Origin: Psococerastis gibbosa
Taxonomy: Eukaryota; Arthropoda; Insecta; Psocodea; Psocidae
Direction: 5' to 3'
Length of the DNA stretch: 64,000 nucleotides
Assembly: GCA_963971405.1 (NCBI GenBank)
Contig: OZ020491.1
Span: 3,540,910-3,604,909 of the forward strand
The notes under the pieces were generated by a model. That model was not told where the DNA came from, ran no database searches, and saw only the letters and a program-made list of their open reading frames with translations. A program made the translations under genes and the position numbers. Positions 24,301-31,555 of the stretch are shown one piece after another (the stretch's first letter is position 1; each line of letters starts with the position of its first letter).

Positions 24301-27300
24301 AAATCAGCTGTTTTATTTTCTTATTTCTTACTTTGGCCCGTTGATCACCTGTGGTCCATGGTTCAAAGGTTGGGAACCCCTGATGATCTAGATGTTACAG
24401 TGACAGGAACTGACGAATACAATATAGAGTCGGCTCAATGACAGTAAGATTGAGTATATTTTAAAGGAAATGCGTAAAAATGTTATCATATGTAGTCAAC
24501 TGTTGCGTCCAATTGGTTTTACAAACATGTCACACCAATGAACAACAATGAATTGCAGTAATTAATAAAGGAAGACGTCTTTAACACAAACCAAGGCCGT
24601 AGCAAAGGGGGGGGGGGTTCAAACCCCCCTCCCCCCCCCCCCGAAATAAAATGGCTAGATACTAGATAGAATCGGAGTTTGAGAGGAAAAACAAAAAACT
24701 GCAATGTAATATCCAATGAAATATCCGACCCCCCCCCCCCCCCCGAAATGAAATGGCTGGATACTAGATAGAATCGGAGTTTGAGAGGAAAAATAAAAAC
24801 TGCTATGTAATATCCAAAATATCCAATGAAATATCCGACCCCCCCCCCCCCCCCCCCGAAAAAAATTCCTGGCTAGGGCCTTGACACAAAAAATAATTGT
24901 TTACAACGTATGCTACATCATGACAAATGATAATCAAACTCTAGCTCCTCTGTTAATGTAATAAGATTGTCGGCAATGCTGATGTGTAATCAAAGTAGTC
25001 AGACTTGCAAGTTAAAAGGGCCAACCCTACATTTAAACAAGTTTCGACAGAGATGAGGAACAGTATAGCATAATGTCACACCAAGATCCCGTAAGAGTGA
25101 ATTTTTATAGTAAATTTATAGCGACTTCGGTGGCAAGGTGGTAGCGTGCTTGTATACTATACTTGTGCGAGTCTCTATATACACAGCTTGCGGTCGGAGA
25201 CGTGCCGTAACTCGACACAAGTACTTAATATGTTAGGTTACTTAGTGAGGGGGTTGAGGAAGGGTTAGTCGGATTCATTCATTAAATTGTTTGTACCGTA
25301 TAAGCTCACGCGATTAACTTTTTTTAATTAAAAAAAATAGTTAACTGACAAAAGTGTAGAAACGAAAGAAAGGGCACCCAGGACTATAGTTTCCACCCCG
25401 AAATTTTCAAATTGGTGCAGTAGATTGGAATGGGGATTCTACGATAGGGCCTATAGGCTATACATTTTTTTCAGGCAAAAGTCAAGTTGAAAAGAAGGGG
25501 CATTTTTCTTCGTGGCTTCGCCGCGTTAATAATATTCACTGTCATATACCTGACAGAGTATACAGTATATAGGCTCAAACTCAACTTCTTGTATTGTGAA
25601 CCTTTAAACGCAATAGGCTTAAATAATCTTAAAGGCATCTTCTAACATATCGCTTATCCGTGGGTGTCGCTAGCTCAAATTGTGTGCGAATGGGTAGTCT
25701 ATTTTCATAGTTAAGTACCGTAGCCTAGATATGGCCAATTATTTCCCTTATGTCAAGTTTGAAAATACTTTACTTTCCATTCCATTTATTATTATTGTTT
25801 TGTTTTGGTGTGTTGTGGAAAAAATAAGGCACGATATACCCGGGTATTGTCATCCGCCATGTTGTATCCCAAATTTCCTATATGGTACGTATTGTAAGAA
25901 AAGTAAAAGATTGAAAAATATTGAAAAAACGAATATATACGTTTTAGTATTTTCTTATGAACTACTTCCGTAATTGGTAGCACATTTTTTTAAATAATAA
26001 CAAAAAACAACGGTAAATTTCTAAAAATTAATAGGTAAACACCCAATGCTTGGCTTATACACCAGACTTATAATGGATACAACATGGCGGATGACAATAC
26101 CTGTCTAATATAGAGCCCTAGGAAAAAATGTACCGAAATGGTTGGTTGAAAAATTATATTGAAAGATTATAAAAAATATGAAAACTAAAAAATTGAATTT
26201 ATAGTTTTGAGTTTATTCTCAAATATTTTCTAATATTGAGAAGGTGGGAGTATCAAGTTTGAAAATATTGTTCGCCCAGAAAAGTTTGCAAATGCACAAT
26301 AGAATATCCCGTAATGCCTTCCCAAGTCCCGCCTCTCCATGTAAATTCCCTATGCTGCATATTCAAATCAGATAGAACTACTTTGCATGTGTTAGTATAC
26401 ACAAAACTTATGGGGGTTCCATTCCAAATTTAATGCATTAAGGTCACGGAAGTGGACATTGCTTATTTATTTAGCTAAAATTGTCGAGCTGTTGCACTTT
26501 TTACGAATTCACGACTCCATCAGTGTCAAAATTAAAATTAAAATTTTCCGAATGTTAGTTGATTGTCTTCAACTACTGTAGCAACGTTAGTGGAATGGTT
26601 TTAGGATCATTATAGAACAAAATGAAAGCAATATTTATAGTTATAAATATTGTTAGTGCGTTTCTTGAATTTGAGAAATTTATAAAATGTTCTTCTTACC
26701 ATACTGTGTTATAAAATGGATCAACTTGAAAGTAGAAAGTTAACTTAAGAGCGTTCAGGCCACAGAAAAGAGTTTCTGTGTATCACACCAATAAGGGTCT
26801 CGTCAAGGTATACAATGCGCTTTCCTTCAGACCTGGCGTTCCGGATTCCTTGTAAAAAGAAGAAAATTTTATAAATTTCTCAAATTCAAGAAACGCACTA
26901 ATAATATTTATAACAATAAATATTGCTTTCATTTTGTTCTATGATGGCCCTACGACCGTTCCACTAACGTTGCTACAGTAGTTGAAGACAATTAACTAAC
27001 ATTCAGAAAATTTTACTTTTAATTTTGACATTGGAGTTGTGAATTTGTAGAAAGTGCAACAGATCGACAATTTCAGCTAAAAAATAAGCAATGTCCACTT
27101 GTTACCTTAATGTATTAAATTTGGAATGGAACCCCCATAAGGTTTGTGTATACAAACACATGCAAAGTAGTTCTATCTGATTAGAAAATGCAGTATAGGG
27201 AATTTACATGGAGATGCGGGACTTGGGAAGGCATTACGGGATATTCTATTGTGCATTTGCAAACTTTTCTGGGCGAACATTACTGAACTTTCCATTCCAT

Positions 27301-27873
27301 TTATTATTATTGTTTTATTTTGGTGTGTTGTAGAAAAAATGTACCGAAATGGTAGGTTGAAAAATTATATTGAAAGATTATAAAAAATATGAAAACTGTT
27401 ATTAATAATTATTCATTGTAAAAGTGGATTGCAGTTTTCACATCACCTTAGATCTTATAGCTCTCCAAAAAAATTGGCAATTTTGTGTGCGAAAGTCATC
27501 CTTCAGGCACGTTGGGATTGTGATTGTAGGCCCTAATTAGTAATTATTGTATTTATAAACATTTTTGACATGAAGTAAATTATTTAGCATAGGCTATATC
27601 GCTTTAAGCAGGTGAAAATGAAAATAACTGAGTTAGGTACGAGGTACGTACATTGTAAAACTAAAATTTGAAGGAAATAAATTTATTTTTACTTTTACAT
27701 ACTTTACTATACACAAAGATCACGTATTAAAAAAATACCTTTATTAAATAATTAATAAAATATTAACAGATAAAAATAGTAGGTAGGCTACTATATAATT
27801 TATTTTTAGTGCAAGGTAGGCTACTTACTATGAAGAAGATGCAGGCTATTAAAGTAGCACGAAAAAGTGCCAT
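12185..27873 (-). CDS. mthl: Gene A: Methuselah-like GPCR, complete, 10 coding exons
   Basis: Ten minus-strand exons (27829-27873, 23543-23691, 22850-23034, 21703-21914, 20017-20206, 17080-17158, 16160-16344, 15016-15181, 13915-14038, 12185-12334) sum to 1485 nt and join in one open frame of 494 residues plus TAG. Visible: hydrophobic signal peptide (1-15 and following); ectodomain to about residue 197 with 10 cysteines, including the block CVRKCCP, the number expected for the five disulfides of Drosophila Mth; TM1 about 198-217, TM2 228-246, TM3 262-284, TM4 310-330, TM5 356-378, TM6 405-424, TM7 434-455. Cys257 before TM3 and Cys345 in loop 2 can form the usual GPCR bridge. N-glycosylation sequons NAS, NAT, NNT and NGT lie in the ectodomain. 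Length and domain order match the Mth family. By family, it is a cell-surface receptor coupled to G proteins; the ligand is unknown. Nine introns, one with a GC donor. Its 3' neighbour converges on it and gene B lies upstream in tandem. Not supported by transcripts here. Confidence 0.9.
12814..13000. mobile_element. hAT-type MITE, reference copy
   Basis: 187 bp with inverted termini CAAGGGCGGATTTTG and AAAATCCGCCCTTG and a perfect 8-bp target duplication TACCCGAC (12806-12813, 13001-13008). Contains poly-G and poly-C runs of more than 10. Lies in gene A intron 9. Confidence 0.92.
13380..13550 (-). repeat. Dispersed family S3 copy
   Basis: Minus-strand copy of the roughly 150-bp family with GTGGTAACGTGCTTG and GCGATCGGAGACGTGTCG-type words. 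Other copies: 757-905, 25125-25310, 36915-37075 and 62436-62596 (plus), 44215-44385 (minus). Possibly a degenerate tRNA-derived SINE. Confidence 0.6.
13690..13914. repeat. Poly-G/poly-C rich stretch in gene A intron 9
   Basis: Runs of 10 or more at about 13711 (G), 13760 (C) and 13876 (C), with tails of decayed MITEs. No exon. Confidence 0.6.
13915..14038 (-). CDS. Gene A exon 9: TM6 and extracellular loop 3
   Basis: 124 nt, residues 404-445. FFLYVKLFLVMGVSWTLEVI is TM6, the Mth-type LxMGxxWxxE motif. The exon ends CAG in phase 0, with donor GTACAG. The opposite strand is open over part of this exon but that is an antisense shadow. Confidence 0.93.
14335..14608 (+). repeat. Dispersed repeat R1 (partial)
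   Basis: Carries GCATGCCAAATTTTATCAAA, AACAGACAGAC and CCCAAAACGTGTAAATCC, the 3' half of R1. Full-length comparison copies are 33190-33820 and 47725-48672. Confidence 0.7.
14631..14916. mobile_element. Near-perfect 286-bp palindrome in gene A intron 8
   Basis: CTGATCGAGGCGTTTATAAT at the left is mirrored by ATTATAATCGCCTCGATCAG at the right; arms are about 130 bp with few mismatches. A fold-back MITE immediately following R1. Confidence 0.85.
15016..15181 (-). CDS. Gene A exon 8: TM5 and intracellular loop 3
   Basis: 166 nt, residues 349-403. FDGLLAILLTINLCLFVATL forms TM5, followed by a charged loop 3 rich in Ser, Lys and Arg. The junctions are phase 1 in and phase 2 out, as in gene B. 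Confidence 0.92.
15960..16090. repeat. S2 family fragment
   Basis: ATAATCAGGAGGTCCACCTT and GGGTGCCTCAAGTTAA match 11995-12070. Lies beyond the donor of gene A exon 7. Confidence 0.55.
16160..16344 (-). CDS. Gene A exon 7: intracellular loop 2, TM4, extracellular loop 2
   Basis: 185 nt, residues 287-348. KKFLSYSAYAWGG leads into TM4 (about 310-330), followed by loop 2 with Cys345. The AYAWG motif is typical of Mth TM4. Acceptor ATTCCAG, donor ATG/GTGAGT. A tRNA-derived SINE lies just upstream in the intron. Confidence 0.93.
16375..16590 (+). repeat. tRNA-derived SINE, best copy
   Basis: Contains an exact pol III B box (GGTTCGAGTCC) preceded by an anticodon-arm-like hairpin (ACTTTCACCCGAAAGGT), then a tail with GGAGGGCATGTAAAGCAGGC ending near GGAACAAAAA. 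The tRNA-like head plus unrelated body fits a SINE. Other copies: 215-330, 8895-9045, 29951-30040 and 55466-55555 (plus), 35970-36145 and 61491-61666 (minus). Confidence 0.7.
17080..17158 (-). CDS. Gene A exon 6: TM3
   Basis: 79 nt, residues 261-286. The segment includes FFWLNVMCFDIW, equivalent to FFWLSVISLHLWNTF of Drosophila Mth. Acceptor CTGACAG, donor CAG/GTAAGC. Four of 27 residues differ from gene B. Confidence 0.93.
17807..18189. mobile_element. Palindromic Harbinger-like MITE, 383 bp
   Basis: Inverted arms start GGTGCCCATTCC and contain GTGGTAGCAGACATTCAAGA. Same family and size as 47329-47715. Gene A intron 5. Confidence 0.8.
18190..18932. other. Gene A intron 5, no exon seen
   Basis: AT-rich. 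18645-18850 has CAGTGGCGGCTACATAGTGG at one end and looks like one half of a hAT-type MITE; the other end is not found. Confidence 0.35.
18933..19103. mobile_element. hAT-type MITE with poly-G/poly-C
   Basis: CAAGGGCGGATGTTA start, CAGGCTTG end, with the internal blocks of the 12814-13000 family in reverse order. The 3' terminus is degenerate; no target duplication seen. Confidence 0.65.
20017..20206 (-). CDS. Gene A exon 5: TM1 and TM2
   Basis: 190 nt, residues 198-260 plus one base. It begins VGTLISIPFFLLTLAVYCYL (TM1), then LRNTHGKSLMCHVASL (loop 1 into TM2) and ends FCSLAG. The LxNxHGK motif and the FC.LAG ending are diagnostic of Mth-like receptors. Eleven of 63 residues differ from gene B. 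Confidence 0.93.
20818..20941. mobile_element. Palindromic MITE, 124 bp
   Basis: GGCGGCAATTCCACCGACCT mirrored by AGGTCGGTGGAACTGCCGCC, with GTGGTAGCAGACAT in both arms. A short relative of the 17807 family; a half copy is at 20400-20485. Confidence 0.85.
21703..21914 (-). CDS. Gene A exon 4: C-terminal ectodomain
   Basis: 212 nt, residues 127-197. The acceptor is TTTTATAG and the donor GAA/GTAAGT is in phase 0. Includes KPCPLMY, LLSNGELYLPNDGRA and three cysteines, completing ten in the ectodomain. The pattern follows the last part of Drosophila Mth ectodomains (a short beta-rich stretch with an NG-type turn, then paired cysteines). A G-rich MITE lies just beyond the donor. Confidence 0.9.
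22181..22329. mobile_element. Palindromic MITE, 149 bp
   Basis: GGCGCCCATTCCACATACGT mirrored at the right by TGTGGAATGGGCGCC; the core again contains GCTACCACGTCAA. Lies 5' of the exon 4 donor side neighbours, between exons 3 and 4 of gene A. Confidence 0.85.
22409..22512. repeat. (CTT)n microsatellite
   Basis: About 100 bp of TTC/CTT with few interruptions, in gene A intron 3. Explains the long Phe/Leu and Lys/Arg open frames here. Confidence 0.97.
22848..22849 (-). other. Non-canonical GC splice donor of gene A intron 3
   Basis: The exon-intron junction reads CATG/GCAAGTATAC on the minus strand, matching the extended consensus typical of functional GC donors (GCAAGT). Joining here gives YHGKPC across exons 3 and 4, matching YHGQPC in gene B. 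Using the nearby GT gives an in-frame stop. Confidence 0.8.
22850..23034 (-). CDS. Gene A exon 3: cysteine-rich ectodomain core
   Basis: 185 nt, residues 65-127. Contains the Mth hallmark CSCAATSCVRKCCP followed by a QC, six cysteines in all. The acceptor is TTTCACAG. The frame demands that the exon end in CATG with intron start GCAAGT, a GC-AG intron; the GT two bases further on would lead to a stop in exon 4. A damaged tandem copy of the 5' half lies just upstream at 23098-23290. Confidence 0.9.
22899..23290 (-). repeat. 199-bp tandem duplication covering the 5' half of exon 3
   Basis: Two direct copies with a 199-bp period: 22899-23097 holds the working 5' part of exon 3 with its acceptor, and 23098-23290 holds a second acceptor and a copy of the CSCAATSCVRKCCP block. 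The upstream copy runs into TAA soon after DEKCN and has no good donor, so it is probably a pseudo-exon. If its acceptor were used, the product would be truncated in the ectodomain. Confidence 0.9.
23543..23691 (-). CDS. Gene A exon 2: N-terminal ectodomain
   Basis: 149 nt, acceptor TTTTAG, donor CAG/GTACAA. Encodes residues 16-64 and two bases of Arg65. It holds the first ectodomain cysteine (LDC) and the sequons NAS and NAT, and aligns with gene B exon 2 at the same phases. It corresponds to the start of the Mth ectodomain. Confidence 0.9.
23889..24382. mobile_element. Two adjacent hAT-type MITEs (GGTTCCCAAAC family)
   Basis: 24066-24382 has termini CAGGGGTTCCCAAACTTTTT and GGTTGGGAACCCCTG. 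23889-24060 is a partial second copy (GCAGTTCCCAAACTTTTTTG). Related copies at 30890-31225 and 56425-56760. Gene A intron 1. Confidence 0.75.
24590..24881. repeat. Poly-C MITE with internal tandem units
   Basis: Between CCAAGGCCGTAGCAA and CTAGGGCCTTG are two copies of a roughly 110-bp unit (GAAATGGCTGGATACTAGAT type) separated by C runs of 16-19. Confidence 0.75.
25125..25310 (+). repeat. S3 dispersed repeat
   Basis: GGTGGTAGCGTGCTTGTA and GCGGTCGGAGACGTGCCGTA, then TTCATTAAATTGTTTGTA at the 3' end. Confidence 0.6.
26270..27285. mobile_element. 1-kb fold-back element with a transposase relic in the loop
   Basis: Arms 26270-26700 and 26855-27285 are inverted copies at about 90% identity. 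The loop, read on the minus strand, includes GKRIVYLDETLIG, resembling the first catalytic Asp region of IS630/Tc1-type transposases. Gene A intron 1. Confidence 0.75.
27829..27873 (-). CDS. Gene A exon 1: start codon and signal peptide
   Basis: Fifteen codons, MALFRATLIACIFFI, a hydrophobic signal-peptide core, followed by the donor ATA/GTAAGT in phase 0. Exon 2 begins in phase 0. I chose this ATG because the codons are homologous to and in frame with gene B exon 1 (RATLIACIFFI against HATLLVFIFCT). The ATG at 27900-27902, which aligns with gene B's start, is out of frame here. Intron 1 is about 4.1 kb. Confidence 0.75.
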
Positions 27874-27902
27874 TGATATGGGAATTCAGCTACTGTCCAC
27901 AT
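27849..27902 (-). other. Overlapping upstream ORF from the displaced ancestral start of gene A
   Basis: The ATG at 27900-27902 sits in the same context (ACGATG followed by GGAC) as gene B's start codon. A net 14-nt length difference before the conserved signal-peptide core puts it in another frame, where it ends at TAA after 17 codons. If transcription starts upstream, this short ORF overlaps the inferred start at 27873 and could reduce its translation. The arrangement is seen in the sequence; the effect is inferred. Confidence 0.55.
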
Positions 27903-27965
27903 CGTCACACGCCCGCTGCTGAACTAAATGCGAGCTCTCTTCTCGTCAAGTCAACTGTATATCAG
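27903..27965 (-). promoter_or_regulatory. Conserved 5' block of gene A (5' UTR or core promoter)
   Basis: Immediately upstream of the start region the minus strand shares a block with gene B: about 30 of 32 bases around CGCATTTAGTTCAGCAGCGG, then a shorter match (ATATCA). The surrounding intron and spacer sequence of A and B has diverged, so this block looks constrained or functional. No clear TATA box is seen. It could be 5' UTR, an initiator region, or both. Confidence 0.4.
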
Positions 27966-28348
27966 TCGGTAATAGGCCGAAACGCCGCGTCTCACATACA
28001 ATGACTGCCAACATCTGTCAGTCATGCAATGCTCACACATGATTACACTGAGGGTTCTCTACAAGGGAGACGCGACAAATTTTGACGAAGAGGAAATCGA
28101 AGTTTCAAGTTTCAGCAGCCATGTGTTCACCCTGTTTAACTCTGATTGCGCTATAGCTTATTTTTGGGAACAACACCTGTTACCAAGATCAACGGGAAGG
28201 GGGGGGGGGCAGCTGTATAGCCCCCCCCCCCATTAGGTTCTAATTTTACACTAGATAAAAAAAACTCTATTTTTAACTATAGGCCTACAACTTCAAAATT
28301 CATTACCTCTATACTACCAATCAACAGATAAAAATAAGTAGGCCTACT

Positions 28349-29640
28349 GTTTTTATGTTTTGAAGTTTTAAAAATTTGGTGGCAATTGAACAAATGTAAC
28401 GTAACCTAATTCATTAATTATATTCATAGGTGGACGCAGCGACCGGCACTGCGGGCAAAAATCCTAGTGTTAACTGCACTGAAAATGTGTAAAACCATTA
28501 TATTTCAGCCCTATTTTGCAAACCAATTCTCCCGGGAGAGACCCCCCTTGTGCACAAATAGACTACCTACCCTATATAACCAGCTCAAGTTCGGACACTT
28601 GAATTTTTGTATCACTTGTTTTGCAAAATATTTTTTTTATAAATTGCGACAGATTAATTTTTGTTTGACTATAATACATTAAAATATGGACCATTAGGTA
28701 GATTTTGAAGAAAATATTTTTAAAATCTATGGAAGTATAACCTCAGGGATAACATTTGTTTCCCCCCTTATTTATACAAGAACTATGAAAATTATCCACT
28801 TCCTAGGACCTGGTTTTTTCGTAAACAATTGAACTTACTACGTCAAAAATCACCTAAAAGTTGAAAACAATTTCATTTTAACAATAATAGTTGAAAAATT
28901 TTCAGTAACAAAATTTTTTTGTGATATGGTGAGAGGAATCGCGTTATCCGCGGATTTACGTGAATGCGTGATAACGCTTTCGTAACTTGGGAAATGCGTA
29001 CGGAAAATAGCTGCCGGCTACTCCTGGCAGAAAGCACTGTTCTTGATATTGCCTGAAAACACGAAAAAACCAGAGAAATCGTAGGCAAACCTACGGAAGG
29101 AGGAATTCGGACAGTGACGAAAGGGGAAGAAAGGGCTCTTGGACGAGTGGCCTGATGCAATAGAAGGGATACTAGTGATTCTATTAATCATACGTGGATC
29201 CAGCTTACTGGTAAAAAATACTGCAAAGATACTTGTCGCCAAACTTTGAAGAACATGGGGTTTCAATTTACCGCTGCTAAGAAGGAATCGGCACTTACTT
29301 TGCGTCAAATGAAAAGAAGAATCCATGTTCAAATCTCGATTTATCCGACCAGACAACCCTGCGCCAGTTATATCTTCTTATCAAATTTTGAATTGATTTC
29401 CACAAGCGCGTCTTCTTTTCATTTGACGCAAAGTAAGTGCCAATTCCTTCTTAGCAGCGTTAAATTGAAACCCCATAAGGCCACTCGTCCAAGGGCCCTT
29501 TCTTCCCCTTTCGTCACTGTCCGAATTCTTCCTTCCGTAGGTTTACCTACGATTTCTCTGGTTTTTTCGTGTTTTCAGGCAATATCAAGAACAGTGTTTT
29601 CTGCCAGGAGTAGCCGGCAGCTATTTTCCGTACGTCCATG
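28349..29640. mobile_element. Tc1-like transposase remnant in a fold-back, spacer A-B
   Basis: The plus strand about 28925-29340 encodes a decayed N-terminal helix-turn-helix part: EERALGRVA, NRRDTSDSINHTW, TCRQTLKNMGFQF, typical of Tc1/mariner transposases. 29400-29640 repeats the region in inverted order. Stops interrupt it; the catalytic domain is absent. The paralogous copy is at 52969-54390. Confidence 0.75.
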
Positions 29641-30565
29641 AGAAAGGCTTTCACCATTTTATACACTTTTATGAAAATGGGCGGAGGGGCGCCAAATTAT
29701 ACACCGCCCCCTTCGAAAACATATCGTTACGCCACTGACAAATGCCTCCCAGTTTTATAAGGTCTGGGTAGCCCCTCATTATATTAACAATTTTTTTCAA
29801 TTCACCCTTTTTTATTCTTATTTAATCTTAGCCCTCTCCTTGATCTCATTCTAGATCCGCGCCTGTCTGTTACTTAAGCATCGGACGTAATATCCTAACG
29901 TAAAAGGATAACCAAGACTAAACTATCTAGGCCTACATAAGCTATACATTTTCTACTCATGCTTCGGAGGGCATGTAAAGCAGGCGCCTTCCTAGTTGAG
30001 TGTGTGTCCTTTAGCTTAGTAATAGAACAAAAAGTCATTTTATTTATTTATAAACACTATTATAATAGAATACAGTAAGTAAACCCTAACTTTAAGTAAA
30101 ACTTAAAATCTTATAATACCATTAATAAGCTTAATATAATTAACAATTATTGTAGTTCGTGACTGTAATGATTTATAAGCTATAGCTGTTACAGTGACTA
30201 CCAAATTAACACCGATAGCGTCTGTATTGGAACACCAAAATGGGTTAATTATTATAAGAGTGCGCTGAAAGACCCTAAATTTGCCCATATGGAAAATAAT
30301 GACAATTTTCTTTTTTTTTCTTTCTGCCCAATATTTTTTTAGCCCCCGTCGGTAATAAAATAGATTAATTCTTAGCATGTAATCAGAATATCAACGCAGT
30401 GCCAACAAAAGTCTGGGAGGCTTGTGCGCCCCTGATAGCAGTCTGCCTACAAAAACGGAGTTACAGGTAAAATGAACAAAAAATGTTTATTATACCATAT
30501 ACGAGTATGTTTATACACATAATAATTATATACGTAGGCCTATATACTATAATATCATTACATCC

Positions 30566-30850
30566 TGGAGAAATCGTGTCCCCAATGCTGAGATCATGAG
30601 GCGAATGGATAAAGCCGAGCTGCTACTGCCGGTTAAGAAATGGAAACTGACATATTTCGGCAATGTCATCAGGTACGAAAAGTATCGCCTTTGCATGTAA
30701 TAATCCAAGGGAAGATTGAAGAGCTGGGAGCTCCCGACAGAAGAAAAACCTAACGCAGTTGTTTAGCAAGGGCACGATGTCCCTTTTGAGAGCAGCAGTC
30801 TCCAAGGTCGAAACTGCAATGGCCAATCTTCGATTGAAGAGGTATTAAAA
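30566..30850 (+). mobile_element. LINE ORF end, decayed
   Basis: Reads AEIMRRMDKAELLLPVKKWK then LTYFGNVIRYEKYRL and IIQGKIEE, the conserved C-terminal stretch of many arthropod endonuclease-reverse transcriptase LINEs, then loses frame. Second copy at 56101-56385. Confidence 0.7.
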
Positions 30851-30889
30851 GCAGAAGATGCGTATAATGATTGGGAAATTGGTCGAGTG

Positions 30890-31225
30890 CAGTGGTTCCC
30901 AACTGTGGTCCATGGACCACCGGCGGTCCACAGGCATATATCAGGTGGTCCACGGACCTAAAAAAGAAATAAGAATGTAAAACAGCTTAGTTATTGGAAA
31001 TTTGAAGTCAAACCCAGTAAGTCTTGGCACTGAACTATAAAATCCAACCGATACGGTCAGTTCTAAACATGTAATCAAATATTAGCACGTAGCTTAATTG
31101 TAGGCACAAACTACATGATCTTGGTCCAAGAATTTGACGATTTTCCTGTCACAGTCATCGTGGTCCACGAAAAATCATTAAATAATTTAGTGGTCTACGG
31201 ACAAAAAAAGTTTGGGAACCCAAGG
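30890..31225. mobile_element. hAT-type MITE (GGTTCCCAA family)
   Basis: CAGTGGTTCCCAACTGTGG at the left, AAAGTTTGGGAACCC at the right. Lies just 3' of gene B's stop. Copy at 56425-56760. Confidence 0.7.
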
Positions 31226-31429
31226 TTCAGAGAATCTAAAAGTTAAATCCATTCTTGAACTAGAAGGTTGAATCCTGCAGTCATCTCCAAAGCAATCGTC
31301 AATCACGGTTGCATGATAACTATTTACAAACACGTGGCGGTTATAAAAATATACCTTGCCTAAATTAGTAATACAGTAAGTAATCGTTTTTATGTTAATA
31401 TAAGAGTTATTTGAGAATGCGAAGCTTGT

Positions 31430-31555
31430 CTAGTCCTTAATCACGTTTAAGGACAAAGAAGTAGTTTCATCGGCGGAGGGATGCTTCTTCCACTTGGCCA
31501 TCAGTAGACGTATGGTTCGGGCTTTGCAGACGAAGATTATGAAAATGAATAGGCC
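31430..31555 (-). CDS. Gene B exon 10: TM7, C-terminal tail and stop
   Basis: 126 nt, residues 459-499, TAG at 31430-31432. GLFIFIIFVCKARTIRLLMA, then a short tail HPSADETTSLSLNVIKD that does not resemble gene A's tail. Confidence 0.9.
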   Translation of the reverse strand, partial: GLFIFIIFVCKARTIRLLMAKWKKHPSADETTSLSLNVIKD

